Of a stretch of 64,000 nucleotides of DNA, positions 44,148 to 54,574 are shown piece by piece; the stretch's first letter is position 1, and every line of letters starts with the position of its first letter. The notes below the pieces were generated by a model, which ran no database searches, was not told the origin of the DNA, and was given only the letters and a program-made list of their open reading frames with translations. A program made the translations under genes and the position numbers. Source of the stretch: Ochotona curzoniae (Eukaryota; Chordata; Mammalia; Lagomorpha; Ochotonidae); contig NW_024465885.1 in the NCBI RefSeq assembly GCF_017591425.1, forward strand, positions 43,519,001-43,583,000, written 5' to 3'.

Positions 44148-44437
44148 TTAAAAATCATTTATTTTTATTTGAAAGACAGAGTTATAGAGAAAGGGAGAGA
44201 TCTCTCATGATAGTTCACTCCCCAGATGGCTGGGAGCCAGGATCTTCTGCTGAGTCTCCTATGTGGGTGGCAGGGTCCCAAGGCTTTGGGCCATCCTCCA
44301 CTGCTTTCAGGCCATTAGCAGAGAGCTGGATGGGAAGTGGAGCAGCTGGGACACAAATCCGTGCTCAGATGGGATGGTGGCACTGTAAGCAGAGTTTTAG
44401 CCTGTTATACCACTGAGTGGACCTGCTAGCATCCTTC
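44148..44437 (-). mobile_element. CSINE-type SINE
   Basis: Reversed landmarks are 'atttatttttatttgaaagacagagttatag', 'atgatagttcactccccagatgg', 'ctcctatgtgggtggcagggtcccaaggctttgggcc' and 'aggccattagcagagagctggatggg'. Confidence 0.9.
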
Positions 44438-44459
44438 TTAACCTAGATGCACCTGTTAA

Positions 44460-45180
44460 TAATTAAGGCATGAGCATGGTGACAATGAAATTCACGAAAC
44501 TATTCTGTCCCCACCTCACTGATATCTCCCCAGACAATATCCTTTGTTCCACAGAAGAGTGGGCGTGCTCAGTGCGGGATGGCATGCTGCACTCAGGTGA
44601 TGTTTATTTTTCATGGTGTGGAAGGACCAAGGACTTGGCACGCCCTGTCCCTTCTCACCCACCGTAGCCCCAGATGCTACTTTTTCTCTGGAAGATATTA
44701 GGCAAAAATTCCACTGTTGTGGAAAATGGAGAAAGCTAATCACCACCTTATTCAGACTGGATGGAACAAGATTTACAGGATTAGAGGGAAAGCAGGTGAG
44801 CCAAGTGCCTTGGGAAGAAGTAGTAAATCCCTGGGAGCAGAGGGGGCTGCAGCATCCCCAGGGATTGCATCATTAAAGCCGAGCAGACGACAATTTCCCC
44901 CCTCCCCCAAAACAAGAGGAAGCAAGAAGGAAGCACCAGAAAGCGTCGCTCTGAAGGAGATGAGAGGAAAGAGATCCCCGCTGGTTCATCTTCTTAGCCA
45001 TTGGCCCTGTGCCTCACGCTACTGAGCGCTAAGGACTGCCAGGGACAATGAGAGAGGGACCAATAGCAGCATCTGTGCATGTGTGAGGGGACTGCCACTC
45101 AAGGGACCATTTATTTTGCAACAAAATGTCTTGGAAATGAATAATTGTTTCATAAAGTACATTTTTTCATGAATTCTTTT
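44460..45180. promoter_or_regulatory. Candidate conserved non-coding element
   Basis: This repeat-free stretch of about 0.7 kb lies between SINE clusters. It holds 'gctaatcaccacc', 'ggattagaggg', 'gcatcattaaagccg', 'caggtgatgtttattttt' and 'gaaatgaataattgtttcataaag', with E-box CAGGTG near 44597 and 44794. It is about 14 kb downstream of OLIG2, in the interval between OLIG2 and the expected OLIG1. Function is inferred from composition only. Confidence 0.3.
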
Positions 45181-45181
45181 T

Positions 45182-45507
45182 TATTTTAAAAGATTTTTTT
45201 TAAATAGGAAAGTCAGATATGCATAGAAGGGAGACAGAGAGGAAGATCTTGCATCTGCAAATTCACTCCCCAAGGGGCCGCCATGGCCAGAGTTGAGCCA
45301 ATCCGGAGCTAGAGCTCGGAGCTTCTTCTGGGTTTCCCACACAGGATCAGGGTTCTAAGGCTTTCGGCTGTCTTTGACTGCTTTTCTAGGCCACAAGCAG
45401 GAAGCTAGAACGAAAATGGGGCCACAGTGAATAGAACCAGCACCCATATGGGATCCTGGTGCATGCAAGGTGAGGGCTTTGGCCACTAGGCTACCGTGCT
45501 GGGCCCA
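45182..45507 (-). mobile_element. CSINE-type SINE, full length
   Basis: Reversed landmarks are 'ggaaagtcagatatgcatag', 'gaagatcttgcatctgcaaattcactcccc', 'acccatatgggatcctgg' and the reversed head 'ggccactaggctaccgtgctgggccc'. Confidence 0.95.
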
Positions 45508-45599
45508 TAAATTCTGTTTTGGAAGGTTCCCTTGTATGCATTGATTTCAATATATTGGCATCATAAGGAAATGACCTTATAATTCTGCTTTCTTTCTCT

Positions 45600-45902
45600 T
45601 AAAAAACGGTTGCATTTGTACAAATTGTTGGAAAGGCAGAGACAGAGAGAGGTAGACAGAGTTCATTCATCCTGTGCTCACTGCCTAGATGGCAACAGTA
45701 GCCAAGGGCTGGGTCAGGCTGAAGGCAGGAGGCCAGATCTCAACCAGGGTCTCCGCTGTGGGTGGCAAGGCCCCAAGCCCTGAACACATCCCCTGCTGCC
45801 GACCAGGGTATGTGTCAGCAGGAGCAAAGCCGGGGCACACTCTATGATCAGACAAGGCACCCCAAGTAGCATGTCAACTACTGAGCCAAGTGCCGGTCCC
45901 CT
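45600..45902 (-). mobile_element. CSINE-type SINE, diverged
   Basis: Reversed landmarks are 'gttggaaaggcagagacagagag', 'ctcactgcctagatggcaacag', 'aggccagatctcaaccaggg' and the reversed head 'actgagccaagtgccggtccc'. Confidence 0.8.
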
Positions 45903-46281
45903 ATAATTCCATTATCCATGAATTTTTTGAAGTCCATGGTTTAAGAAATGTGTCCATTTCAGACCCCCAGCAACCTGAACAGACTCATTTCTGTCATCAT
46001 AAAAAACACCAGAAACTTTGAAGACCCATTGTATCTGCACCCACAGTCAAGGAACCTTGTCTCAAGGTACCTCCGAGGCACCTGGCCGAACCCTCCATGA
46101 TTCAATAAAATTCTGTTCAAAAGTCAGGGTTAAGACACCCAATTTGGGCAGAGGTCAGTTGCCAGCCAGCATAGTTCTCTCTCCAAAATGTCTCACTCAG
46201 GCATTCTCCTGTCTATCATATTAACACCATGATGGGCATTGATTATGATTTATTAAAAAGGATATAAAGTAATAACAGAAA
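45903..46281. other. Unique intergenic sequence
   Basis: No gene or repeat is recognised. Confidence 0.4.
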
Positions 46282-46291
46282 AGAGATGGTC

Positions 46292-46626
46292 GGGCCCGGC
46301 GCGGTGGCGCAAGTGGTTAAAGGTCCTCGCCTTGCACGCCCGGGATCCCATATGGGCGCCGGTTCTAATCCCGGCAGCCCCACTTCCCTTCCAGCTCCCT
46401 GCCTGTGGCCTGGGAAAGCAGTTGAGGACGGCCCAAGGCTTTGGGAACCTGCACCCGCGTGGGAGACCCGGAAGAGGCTCCTGGCTTCGGACCGGCATAG
46501 TATCGGCCGTTGCGCTCACTTGGGGAGTGAATCATTGGACGGAAGATCTTCCTCTCTGTCTCTCCTCTCTGTATATCCGCCTTTCCAATGAAAAAATAAT
46601 AAAAATAAATCTTTAAAAAAAAAAAG
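46292..46626 (+). mobile_element. Young, intact CSINE with target-site duplication
   Basis: This is the least diverged copy in the window, about 335 bases from GGGCCCGGC to the A tail. Pol III promoter boxes are visible: an A box (TGGCGCAAGTG, 46305-46315) and a B box (GGTTCTAATCC, 46361-46371, one base off consensus). The tail includes AATAAAAATAAATC and an A-run. A 10-bp direct repeat AGAGATGGTC flanks it (46282-46291 and 46627-46636), the mark of L1-type insertion. CpGs are still present, another sign of youth. The tRNA-related head is typical of the lagomorph CSINE family. Confidence 0.97.
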
Positions 46627-46639
46627 AGAGATGGTCAAA

Positions 46640-47565
46640 CAAGGAATCCTGACATACAAGGAAGCAGGCATTCCCCATCTGGCATGGGGCACTGCTTCCC
46701 CACCCAGCCATCCCCCTTCTCCCCTCCCATGACTCCATCTCTGCCTTTCTCCATATGCATGCTGCTGACAGAACCCTCCTTCCTCTCCTTTTCCCCTTTG
46801 CTTCTGGGATGAGGGTTAGAGTCAACAGTGGGTGTGAAAGCACATACAGGGAGAACGGCTGTCACCATCTTCCCCTCATCAAAGCAGAATGTTTCCCTAG
46901 CTCCATCCACATGGAGTCATACAAGGGGTTGCAGGGCAAGCCTCACCCCAACCTCCAGGCTAATGGAATCCTAGGAAATGAATGCAGGGGAGATTTGCAT
47001 GAGGGTGACTGGACATGAGTGAACCCCATGGGGCTTCATTGGCAAGGATCGAAGGGCAGATGCTGAAGCTGGCTCAGTGAGAATGAGCGAGCCCAGCAGT
47101 GATGAGCCAGACTGCCAGGATTTGCTGAGCTAGCGAATGCTACCCCAGATGGGTCCAGCTAAAGCCATCAACCACCATGTCAGGGCTGGAGGGAGACAAC
47201 ATTACCCCCAGGAGGTTCATGCCGTTTTCTCTGGAAGACTCGCTGAAGAAATGACAGGAGCATGATCACTCCGGATGGAGCTGTTTTGCATGCAAGAGGT
47301 ACCCCAGGCAACCTGGGCTGTTCCAGCAATGGGGAAGTCTTCAGGGAGGATGGAGATGTAAACTATTCCTGAGATGCATCAGAGCAGGGCAGGTGATGAA
47401 GGGATGCTGACAGTTACACCCATAGGCGCTGGCTAATTCTCTTCAGGCCGGTCCTGGCACCCTTCTGATTACAGCAAGAGAGAGCAAAGAATCAACCCAA
47501 GGCATGGAGTGAGACCAGTGGTCCAGTGTCACAGTCCACAACCAGGCTGTGTACCAGGATCACCT
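46640..47565. other. Unique intergenic sequence
   Basis: No gene or transposon is recognised. The ORFs near 46613-47018 have no known domain. Confidence 0.4.
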
Positions 47566-47661
47566 ATTGTGCCAAGGCTTAACCCTCCCCACCGCCAATC
47601 TGATGCATCTACAACTCCAGGAAGTGTCTTCCAGAACTGTGCATGCATGCGACCCCTGAAC
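47566..47661 (+). repeat. Repeat family Y, copy 1
   Basis: It is homologous to 48868-48957: shared 'attgtgccaaggctt', 'ctgat(g/a)catc', 'ctccaggaa', 'catgc' and 'atgcgacccc' occur in the same order and orientation. It may be part of an old dispersed repeat or a local duplication. Confidence 0.65.
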
Positions 47662-48867
47662 TGACCCTATCCATGATCTTCATCTCAAAGCTGAAAAATC
47701 TGAGGTCCAGAGCAAGATGGGCTTGACCCACAGGGTAAATAGTGTGCATCCATTTAGCAGGTGAATTTTCAGCCTCCTCCAAGCCCCTTTCATCCAGTAG
47801 GATGCTCTGAAATCAAACCTGCGAAGATGAGCAGGTGTAACCCTCACCCTTATCATTGACTCAACTTTGTCAGCTCTGCTAGGTCCAGAGGGAGGGTTAA
47901 ACCTATGTGACAGCTTCTTTGGTAACAGCCCACTCATCTTGAAAGAGACACAGCCTCTTGTTCCACCCTAGAATTGAACCATTTGTCTTAGTGAAGTGGA
48001 AGATGGCAACAAATATTTGATGGTATTCCTTTTTTTCATCTCCTTTGGTCTCAGCTGCAGGACCCCCAGTACAATCAGCCATCTGCATCCTCCCGTTCAC
48101 ACTGTTGGCTTCAACCAACCACAGGTAGAAAGCATCCAGGGAAACACTGCATGCATATCAAACACTTCCAGCTTTTCATCTCATCACTATTCGTGAGTAC
48201 AGAAGTAGAACAACTGTTTTCGTAGCATTTGCATCATTTGAGGCATTGCAAGTCACCTGGAGGTGATGCAAAGAGTATCAGAGCAGGTGCATAGGTTCAA
48301 TGCCAGCCCTGCCCTGTTTGACAGAAGGGACTTGAAGTTCCAGGGAATTGGGTGTTTGTAGGGGAACTGGAACCAGCCCCTCCCTCAAGGATACCAAGGG
48401 ACACATTTCTGCCAGATCACTCCCATCTCCAGATTTCTGCCAGGTGTCTTTACAACCCCAAGACAGACCACCATTCATTTCTGCCCTTCCTATAGCACTG
48501 CCTGCTACGACTCTTTGCAGATCCTCTCAGCTCTGCCCATGTCCATTGCACAACTGTCTTTCTCCTTTGGGGCTAACAAGGTATTATCCACAGGCATTGT
48601 GTCCTCCCTGTATTGTACAGGTATTGGACCTGCAGGTGCTTCCATCTCAGCTCTCTCCAGGCTGCCTCTCTCCTGTTTCCAAAGAGACTTTCCCACTTCC
48701 CATTCCAAAGTTGAGTCTGCCCAGTCCAGGATTCCCTGGCCACCTGAGCCCCCTGGGCACTCTCTTCTCCCCTGAACCTGCACCATGCCCATTGCCCATG
48801 ACATCCCATCAGTTTTGTGGCAGGGATTCAGGCCCCTGGGCTTGAGTTGGGTTTGTTTGGGTTTGAT
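47662..48867. other. Unique intergenic sequence
   Basis: No gene is recognised. The ORF at 48348-48845 (165 codons) has biased Pro/Leu content but no known domain and no conserved context. Confidence 0.4.
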
Positions 48868-49032
48868 TGTGCCAAGGCTTGACCGCCCCCCCAAACTGAT
48901 ACATCCACACCTCCAGGAAAAGTCTTTCAAAACCATGCATACATGCGACCCCAGAATATGAGGGTGCTGTCTTACTGTGCGTTACAGCACCATTGCCTTG
49001 GGGGACACAGTCAAACCACAGCAGGACCAGAA
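48868..49032 (+). repeat. Repeat family Y copy 2 plus a shared 3' segment
   Basis: Bases 48868-48957 match 47566-47661. Bases 48957-49032 ('atgagggtgctg...cagcaccattgc...ggggacacagtcaaaccacagcagg') match 51245-51312. The two halves together may be one old dispersed element. Confidence 0.65.
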
Positions 49033-49348
49033 CCCACAGGTCACACAAGGATCTCCTACCTCCTTGGAGATGGTGAAAACCCAGCAGTGACTTGGGTGTT
49101 CATCAAATACAGGCCAGGGGGCTCTAAAGTTCAAAGAAAATGTGTATCATGAGAAAACTGCAGGAATTTCAATTCCTTTTATGCCAACATAAAATTGTTT
49201 CAACTCCATTATCTCCCCACAAATATTTGATGCACCCTTATATTTACAAAGCAGCTATTGCATCCTCAGGCATTGTGCTAAGCCCTCAGATTCAGAAATC
49301 AAATTCAGAGTTGATAAAAAACAAACAAACAAAAACAAACAAACAAAC
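49033..49348. other. Intergenic sequence with an (A3-4C)n simple repeat
   Basis: An 'aaac'-type simple repeat lies at 49318-49349, next to a SINE. No gene is recognised. Confidence 0.5.
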
Positions 49349-49585
49349 CAGAGCCAGTGTTGTGCTGCAGTAGGCTAAGTTATTGCCCATACTGTTAGTA
49401 TCCCCTTTGGGATGCAGAAGATGGCGCATATACTTAGGCCCCTACCATCCACATGGGAAACCTGGATGGAGTTTCTGGCTCCTGGCTTCAGCCTAGCTCA
49501 GTCCTGGTTGCTACAGCCATTCGGGCAGTGAACAAATGGATATGACTCTCTTTCACTCTCTAACTCTGCCTCTTTCAAAAGAAAG
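49349..49585 (+). mobile_element. CSINE-type SINE, internally shortened
   Basis: The head 'cagagccagtgttgtgctgcagtaggctaag' and 'agtatcccctttgggatgc' lead on to 'ctggctcctggcttcagcc', 'cattcgggcagtgaac' and 'ctctttcaaaagaaag'. The 'tgggaaagcagtggaggatgg' part is mostly missing. Confidence 0.8.
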
Positions 49586-50639
49586 TGAATTCAAGAATTC
49601 AAGTGACTGCAAATCTTTTTTTTTTTTCTTTTTGTACCTGGACAATTTTCAGAAGGTAAGAAAGATGTGTCAGAGACTCTTGGTTCCAGGGAATTGGATT
49701 GTTCCTGTACGAAGCCTTGGGTACACACCTTCATTTGATTCCATTCATTTGATGAATGATAAAGTGCCTCCAGGGTGGAAAATCTCCTTAGGGTATCAGC
49801 TGCCCAACACAATGGGGCTTGAAAACAACTCAGCAGGTATGAACAATTTCTAGACATTTATTGAATAGTAACAAGAACACAGCAGTCTCTTTCTCTCACA
49901 TCTTCCCACTCCTTGCAGTTCCAGCAACTTAAAGTTGACTATAATTTGGAAAGCGTAAATGGAAGATTCCAGAAATAAGCAGCTCACATATTTTTGAGAG
50001 GTGGGATGAGACCTCTCTTGCTCCATCTCACCCAGCACGTGAGTCATAACATTTGTCCAACATGTCCATGGTGGATGCCCCGGTCCTTACTCATTGATAA
50101 GCACCTTGACTATCAGATGACTCTCAAGGTATATCAGTGTGTGTGCATGTAACCCTTAGTTCACTTAATAATGGCCCCCAAGGTACATTATTAAATAGTG
50201 ACATAAAGGAGGCACCGGGATCCAAAACCTGGAAGGACCAGTTCACTCTGGTGCCATGAGGCCCTGCTGCAGGGCATGTAGGAAGGAACACCCAATAGAG
50301 GGTGTGGTTCTAGCCGCAGGTGCACACATCTACCAGGAAATCTTGGAAGAGATACTCCACAGATAAAGGGGAGCTCCTATTCAGTTAACACTACCACATC
50401 AAACACTGGAATATGATTAAGATGATAAAGTCCAGGATATGTGCTTGCTTCCTGTTAACCTGCAGCCCTGTTTCCAGGAGGATAGCAAGCCCATTTTCCC
50501 ATAGGTATTGGTCCCAGCAATGGTGTCCTGGCCATGGGCCTGATATGAAGGAGCCAACAGGGGTTCAGAGCCGGGCAGGTGTCCCAGGCAGAGGAGTCTT
50601 TGGAGGTACCTTTTCTACGTGTGTGTGACAGGGACTATG
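49586..50639. other. Unique intergenic sequence
   Basis: A T-run is at 49617-49627. No gene or repeat is recognised. Confidence 0.4.
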
Positions 50640-51315
50640 TCTGGCTATTTCTGATGCTGTAAGAGAACACCTAAGACTGGGTGACAGAGACTGGTATTGT
50701 CACATAGTGGGTTAAGCTGCCACCTTCAACATTACCCATCCTAAACGGGCACTTGTTCATGCTCTGGCTGCTCCACTTCTAATCTACTACTACTAATGCT
50801 TGTAGGAAAGATGGCCCAAGAGCTAGGGCTCTTACACCCATATTGGAGACTTGAATAACACTTGTTTTGGTCTGTCCCAGCCTTGGCTGGGGCAGCCATT
50901 TGAGGAGTGAACCAGTGAATGTAAGATCTCTCTCTCTCTCTCTCTCTTTCCAATGCAGACTTCCAAATAAAAATATATCTTTACAAAAACAAAAGACGAT
51001 ATCTATGACAGAGTGAGTTACAATGAATATGGGTTTCTTTGGCTCAGAATTCTGGCAGCTGGGAAGCCTCAGAGGAAGTTCTGGTTATCTGTTTGGGGCC
51101 TTAATACTGTGCCACCCTAGGATGGAAGACAGGAGGGCAAGAGAAGTCAGGAGGTGAAGAACAAAAGGGATTTAAAAAACATTTTATAGCAACTCAGTGT
51201 CTTGTTTGCTAACCTGTTCCCACAGAGAGGACTACGAATCTGTTCATGAGGGTGCTGCCTCACTGTGTTATAGCACCATTGCACTGGGGACACAGTCAAA
51301 CCACAGCAGGCCCAG
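50640..51315 (+). repeat. Old dispersed repeat interrupted by a SINE
   Basis: Left part: 'atttctgatgctgtaagagaacacctaagactgggtgacag'. After the SINE it resumes with 'gggtttctttggctcagaattctggcagctgggaagcc' and ends '...ggggacacagtcaaaccacagcagg'. The order of words is that of a common mammalian dispersed repeat ('complete with cagttctggaggctgggaagtcc'-type sequence). I do not recall its family name with certainty. Confidence 0.65.
50690..50982 (+). mobile_element. CSINE-type SINE inside an older repeat
   Basis: The head 'ctggtattgtcacatagtgggttaagctgcc', 'ttggctggggcagccatttgaggagtgaacc', a CT-run and a 'ttccaaataaaaatatatcttt' tail are present. It splits the older repeat around it. Confidence 0.85.
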
Positions 51316-51427
51316 CAGTGAAGAACGAGCCAACCTGCTCACTGAGCCAGGAAAAACAGAGCTATAGTGGGGAAAATGGGAAGCAAGGTCTGCATCTCTT
51401 ATTTTGTGGGAAAGAGACTCTTTTTAA
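51316..51427. other. Short unique gap
   Basis: No feature is recognised. Confidence 0.4.
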
Positions 51428-51742
51428 AATATGTATTACTTTTTATTGGAAAGGCAAATTTACAGAGAAAAGGAGAGACAGAGAGAAAAATCTTCCATCT
51501 ACTGGTTTACTCCCCTAAATGGCTGCAACAGCCAGAGCTGAGCTGATCTGAAGCCAGGAGCTTCTTCCAGGTCTCCCATTGGAGTATAGGGTCCCAAGGC
51601 TTTGAATCATCCTCCACTGCTTTCTTAGGCCACAAGCAGGGAATTGGATAAGAAGAGGAGCAACTAAGATACGAACCTGCATCCATATGTGTGCTGGTGC
51701 TACAACGCAGAGGATTGGCAAGTTGAGCAATCACATCAGTTC
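51428..51742 (-). mobile_element. CSINE-type SINE, full length
   Basis: Reversed landmarks are 'tattactttttattggaaaggcaaatttacag', 'aatcttccatctactggtttactcc', 'gatctgaagccaggagcttcttccaggtctccc' and 'ggccacaagcagggaattgg'. Confidence 0.9.
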
Positions 51743-51751
51743 CAAGACTTT

Positions 51752-52065
51752 CTTTATTTATTATTGATTGGATTAAAATTTTTGGAAAGGTAGAGCTACA
51801 GAGTGAGAAAAAAGAGAGATGTCTTTCATCTGTCTGTTCACTTCGCAAATGGTTACACCAACCAGGCTACACTAGGTCAAGGTCAGATACCAGGAGCTCT
51901 TCTGGTCTTTCACAAGAATTCAAGGACCCAAACAGTTGGGCCATTTTCTGGTGCTTTTCCAGGCACATTAGTAGGAAGCCAGACCAGAAGTGGAGGAGCC
52001 AGACTTGAACCGGTACCCATATGGGATGTTGACACTGCAGGCAGCAGCCTAATGCATCATGTATT
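51752..52065 (-). mobile_element. CSINE-type SINE
   Basis: Reversed landmarks are 'tttttggaaaggtagagctacag', 'gatgtctttcatctgtctgttcac', 'tttccaggcacattagtagg' and 'acccatatgggatg'. It follows the previous copy in the same orientation. Confidence 0.9.
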
Positions 52066-52470
52066 TTATTTACTTCTTTCCCTACCCCCAGAATTTGTCC
52101 TTCAAATAGCCGTGTCTCATAAGGAGCAGGTTCTTGCTCCAGTGGACCCCTCCACTGGTGAGTCAGGGGAGGGAGCAGGCCTATCCATTCTCTGAGAAAA
52201 GCACAAATTTTCTGAAATGCATTAGCCAATGTGAGGGGCTTTGCTTCATTCTCGAAAATCTGGGCTCAGGAACCATGTGGAATTGTCTCTTGGCTCTGTC
52301 CCTCCCCAGTCTTGTCATCCGGGACAGAACTGACTCTAAGTAGAGCTGGTCTCACGGGGGTGTGACCCCTCAGTCCCTCACACAGCAGGGTTCTGTTCTT
52401 AGAAGAATCCAAGACTGGGGAAATAAATGATCTTTTGTCATCACCTTGAAATCCTTAATGACTTTTTAAA
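52066..52470. other. Unique intergenic sequence
   Basis: No gene or repeat is recognised. Confidence 0.4.
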
Positions 52471-52725
52471 AAAAAAGATTAATTTATTTGTATTGGAAAG
52501 GCAAATGAGATTTATGGAGAAAAAGAGAGATAAAGATCTTCCATCCACTGGTTCATTCTGCAAGTGGCCACAATGGCCAGAGCTGAGCTGAGCTGGAGCC
52601 AGGAGCCAGAAGCCTCTTCCAGGTATCAAGGACTCTTGCAGGGTCACAAGGCTTTGAACCATTCTCTGCTGCTTCTTCAGGCTATAAGCAGGGAGCCGGA
52701 TGGGAAGTGGAGCAGCTACCCATTG
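52471..52725 (-). mobile_element. CSINE-type SINE, 3' and central part
   Basis: Reversed landmarks are 'gattaatttatttgtattggaaaggcaaatg', 'aagatcttccatccactggttcattctgc' and 'cttcaggctataagcagggagccggatgggaagtggagcagct'. The reversed head is missing and the next SINE takes over. Confidence 0.85.
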
Positions 52726-52968
52726 ATTCCACCCCAAGTTACTACAATAGCCAGATCTGAGCCAATCCAAAGTCAGGAGCCTGGAACCTCTTCTGGATCT
52801 CCTGCATGGGCGCAGGGGCTTTGGGCCATCCTTGACTACTTTCCCAATCCACAAGCAGAGAGCTGGATGGGAAGTGGGGCCACTGGGATACAAACCAGTA
52901 CCCATATCAGATCCCGGCACAATCAAGGCGAGCACCTTAGCCTCTAGGCCTCTGCACCCAGCCCAAAA
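52726..52968 (-). mobile_element. CSINE-type SINE, 5' part
   Basis: It starts inside the element ('attccaccccaagttactacaatagccag') and runs to 'acccatatcagatccc' and the reversed head 'gcctctgcacccagccc'. Its A-rich end is missing. The two partial copies together look like a crossover or deletion between SINEs. Confidence 0.85.
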
Positions 52969-53299
52969 TTCCCACTTCTTAAAACTTAAGCATTTTGGCT
53001 TCTGCACAGATGATGCCACCTTCTCTGCTCATGTTGGACAACACGCAACATCTCTCCAAAAGCATCCAGCTCCTGTATGAAAAACAACAAGTGAGCCAGA
53101 GTCCTGGCTCCAGCACCAACCAACAACCAACACTTACCATGGATCTCCTCACTCCCCTACCCCGGCCCCTCTCCTGCTGCGGGTTTTCAAAGGCCAAAAT
53201 ATTGTTACCAACAGCATGCATGCGTCCCTCCACCTCCTCCTTCTTCTTTTTTGTTTTAAATAAGGGGTGAGAGCGCACCATCTAAATCAGTTCTAATAG
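52969..53299. other. Unique intergenic sequence
   Basis: No gene is recognised. A CT-rich stretch lies at 53225-53255. Confidence 0.4.
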
Positions 53300-53540
53300 A
53301 TTTCCAATGTATTCATTATCAGGCGCCCAAAGCAAAGTCTCCTGTGGTTCTCTAAGGAGAGTGGCAAAGCCTTGTCTGCAACTGCCCCAGGCATAAGCAA
53401 ACATTGTGCAGCTTCATTAGCTATTCCCTCGGCTACAGTGAGGGACATATGTCTATTCACTGTCCCAAACAGCAAGAGCACTGGGCGTTTTCATGCCCTG
53501 TGATATGCAGATAAACGCAACACAAGTGCAGCCTCTCCCA
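53300..53540. promoter_or_regulatory. Candidate enhancer between OLIG2 and the expected OLIG1
   Basis: This repeat-free stretch has a SOX-type ACATTGT (53401-53407), a CATTAG homeodomain core (near 53416), a CATATG E-box in a palindrome 'gacatatgtc' (core 53446-53451), a GATA-like 'cagataaac' (near 53508) and HMG-like 'aagcaaag' words (near 53330). CATATG is among the E-boxes bound by OLIG/NEUROG-class bHLH factors. The call rests on motif content only. Confidence 0.35.
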
Positions 53541-53861
53541 GGGACCTGCGGCCCAGCCGGCCCCGGCACAGTCAGGCTGCATTCACCGATTGGTTCCAGT
53601 TTATTAACAGCCTATGAACTTCTCATCTGCTCCCCGACTGGTTAGGACTGTCACCTGCAACTGCCAGGCCCGTGTCGGCACTTCCACTCCTCAGGATGGG
53701 ACAGTGTCTCTTGGACCCGAATGCTCTGTCTGTGCCAACACAAAGGGCAGCAGACCAGACGACTTCCAAAAGTTCATGGAAGTGGGAGTGGGGGGCAGTA
53801 GGCGATGAAAAAAATGACACATGAATCAAAGATAGTTTTGCATCAAGATTAAACTTTTTAA
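53541..53861. other. Unique intergenic sequence
   Basis: No gene or repeat is recognised. Confidence 0.4.
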
Positions 53862-53891
53862 AATGTACTTATTTATTTATTTGAAAGCCAA

Positions 53892-53931
<40 letters not shown>

Positions 53932-54565
53932 TACTCATTTTTATTGGAAAGTCAGCTACACAGAGAAGAGGAGAGACAGAGAGGAAGATCTTCTGTTCGA
54001 TGATTCACTCCCCAAGCGGCCACAACGACTGGAGCTGAGTCGATCTGAAGCCAGGAGCCTCCTTTGGGTCTCCCATGTGGGTGCAGGGTCCCAAGGTTTT
54101 TGGCCATCCTCTACTGCTTTCCCAGGCCATCAACAGGGAGCTGGATGGGAAGCAGGACCACTAGGATAAGAACCAATGCCTGTAATGGATTCCAGTGCAT
54201 GTAAGGCGAGGACTTTAGCCACTAAGCTACCAGGCCAGGCCCTAAAGCCAGAGGGTTTTTTTTTTTTTTTTCTTTAAAAAGAGACACACATCCACACACA
54301 CACAAAGCTCTTTTTTGTTGGTTTACTCTCCCACATGGCCACAATGGCCAGTGCTGGGCCAGGTTAAAGCCAGAAACCAAGAGCCTCATCTGGGTCTCCC
54401 AGGGGTAGCAAGGGCAAGCACTTGCACTACCTTCTGCATTTTTTTTTTACAGGCCTTTACCCGGGAGCTGGATGGGAAGTGAAGCAGCCAGGACAGAAAC
54501 TGGCACCCACATACGGGGATACTAGTGTCATTGGTGCTTGTTGTACTGGCTATGTCAGCTCTAAA
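53862..54565 (-). mobile_element. Outer CSINE split by a second SINE
   Basis: The left piece (53862-53893, 'tacttatttatttatttgaaagccaaag') is the reversed A-rich end. The right piece (54243-54565) continues the same SINE with 'tttgttggtttactctcccacatggccac', 'catctgggtctcccagggg' and 'gggagctggatgggaagtgaagcagcc'. The pieces are separated by the inner SINE. Confidence 0.8.
53894..54242 (-). mobile_element. Inner CSINE, inserted into an older SINE
   Basis: A T-run of about 30 bases (its reversed poly(A)) leads into 'aagatttctactcatttttattggaaagtcagc', 'gaagatcttctgttcgatgattcactcccc', 'cccaggccatcaacagggagctggatggg' and the reversed head 'gccactaagctaccaggccaggccc'. Flanking words 'aaagccaaag' (left) and 'aaagccagag' (right, about 54244-54253) are a likely target-site duplication with one difference. 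The long poly(A) suggests it is fairly young. Confidence 0.9.
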
Positions 54566-54574
54566 ACTTACTTT

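Noticed and set aside
46292..46626. tRNA-like head as a functional tRNA gene
   Set aside because: The Pol III boxes belong to a SINE; no complete tRNA cloverleaf can be drawn.
48348..48845. 165-codon Pro/Leu-rich ORF
   Set aside because: Low-complexity composition and no domain; overlapping frames on both strands are equally open.
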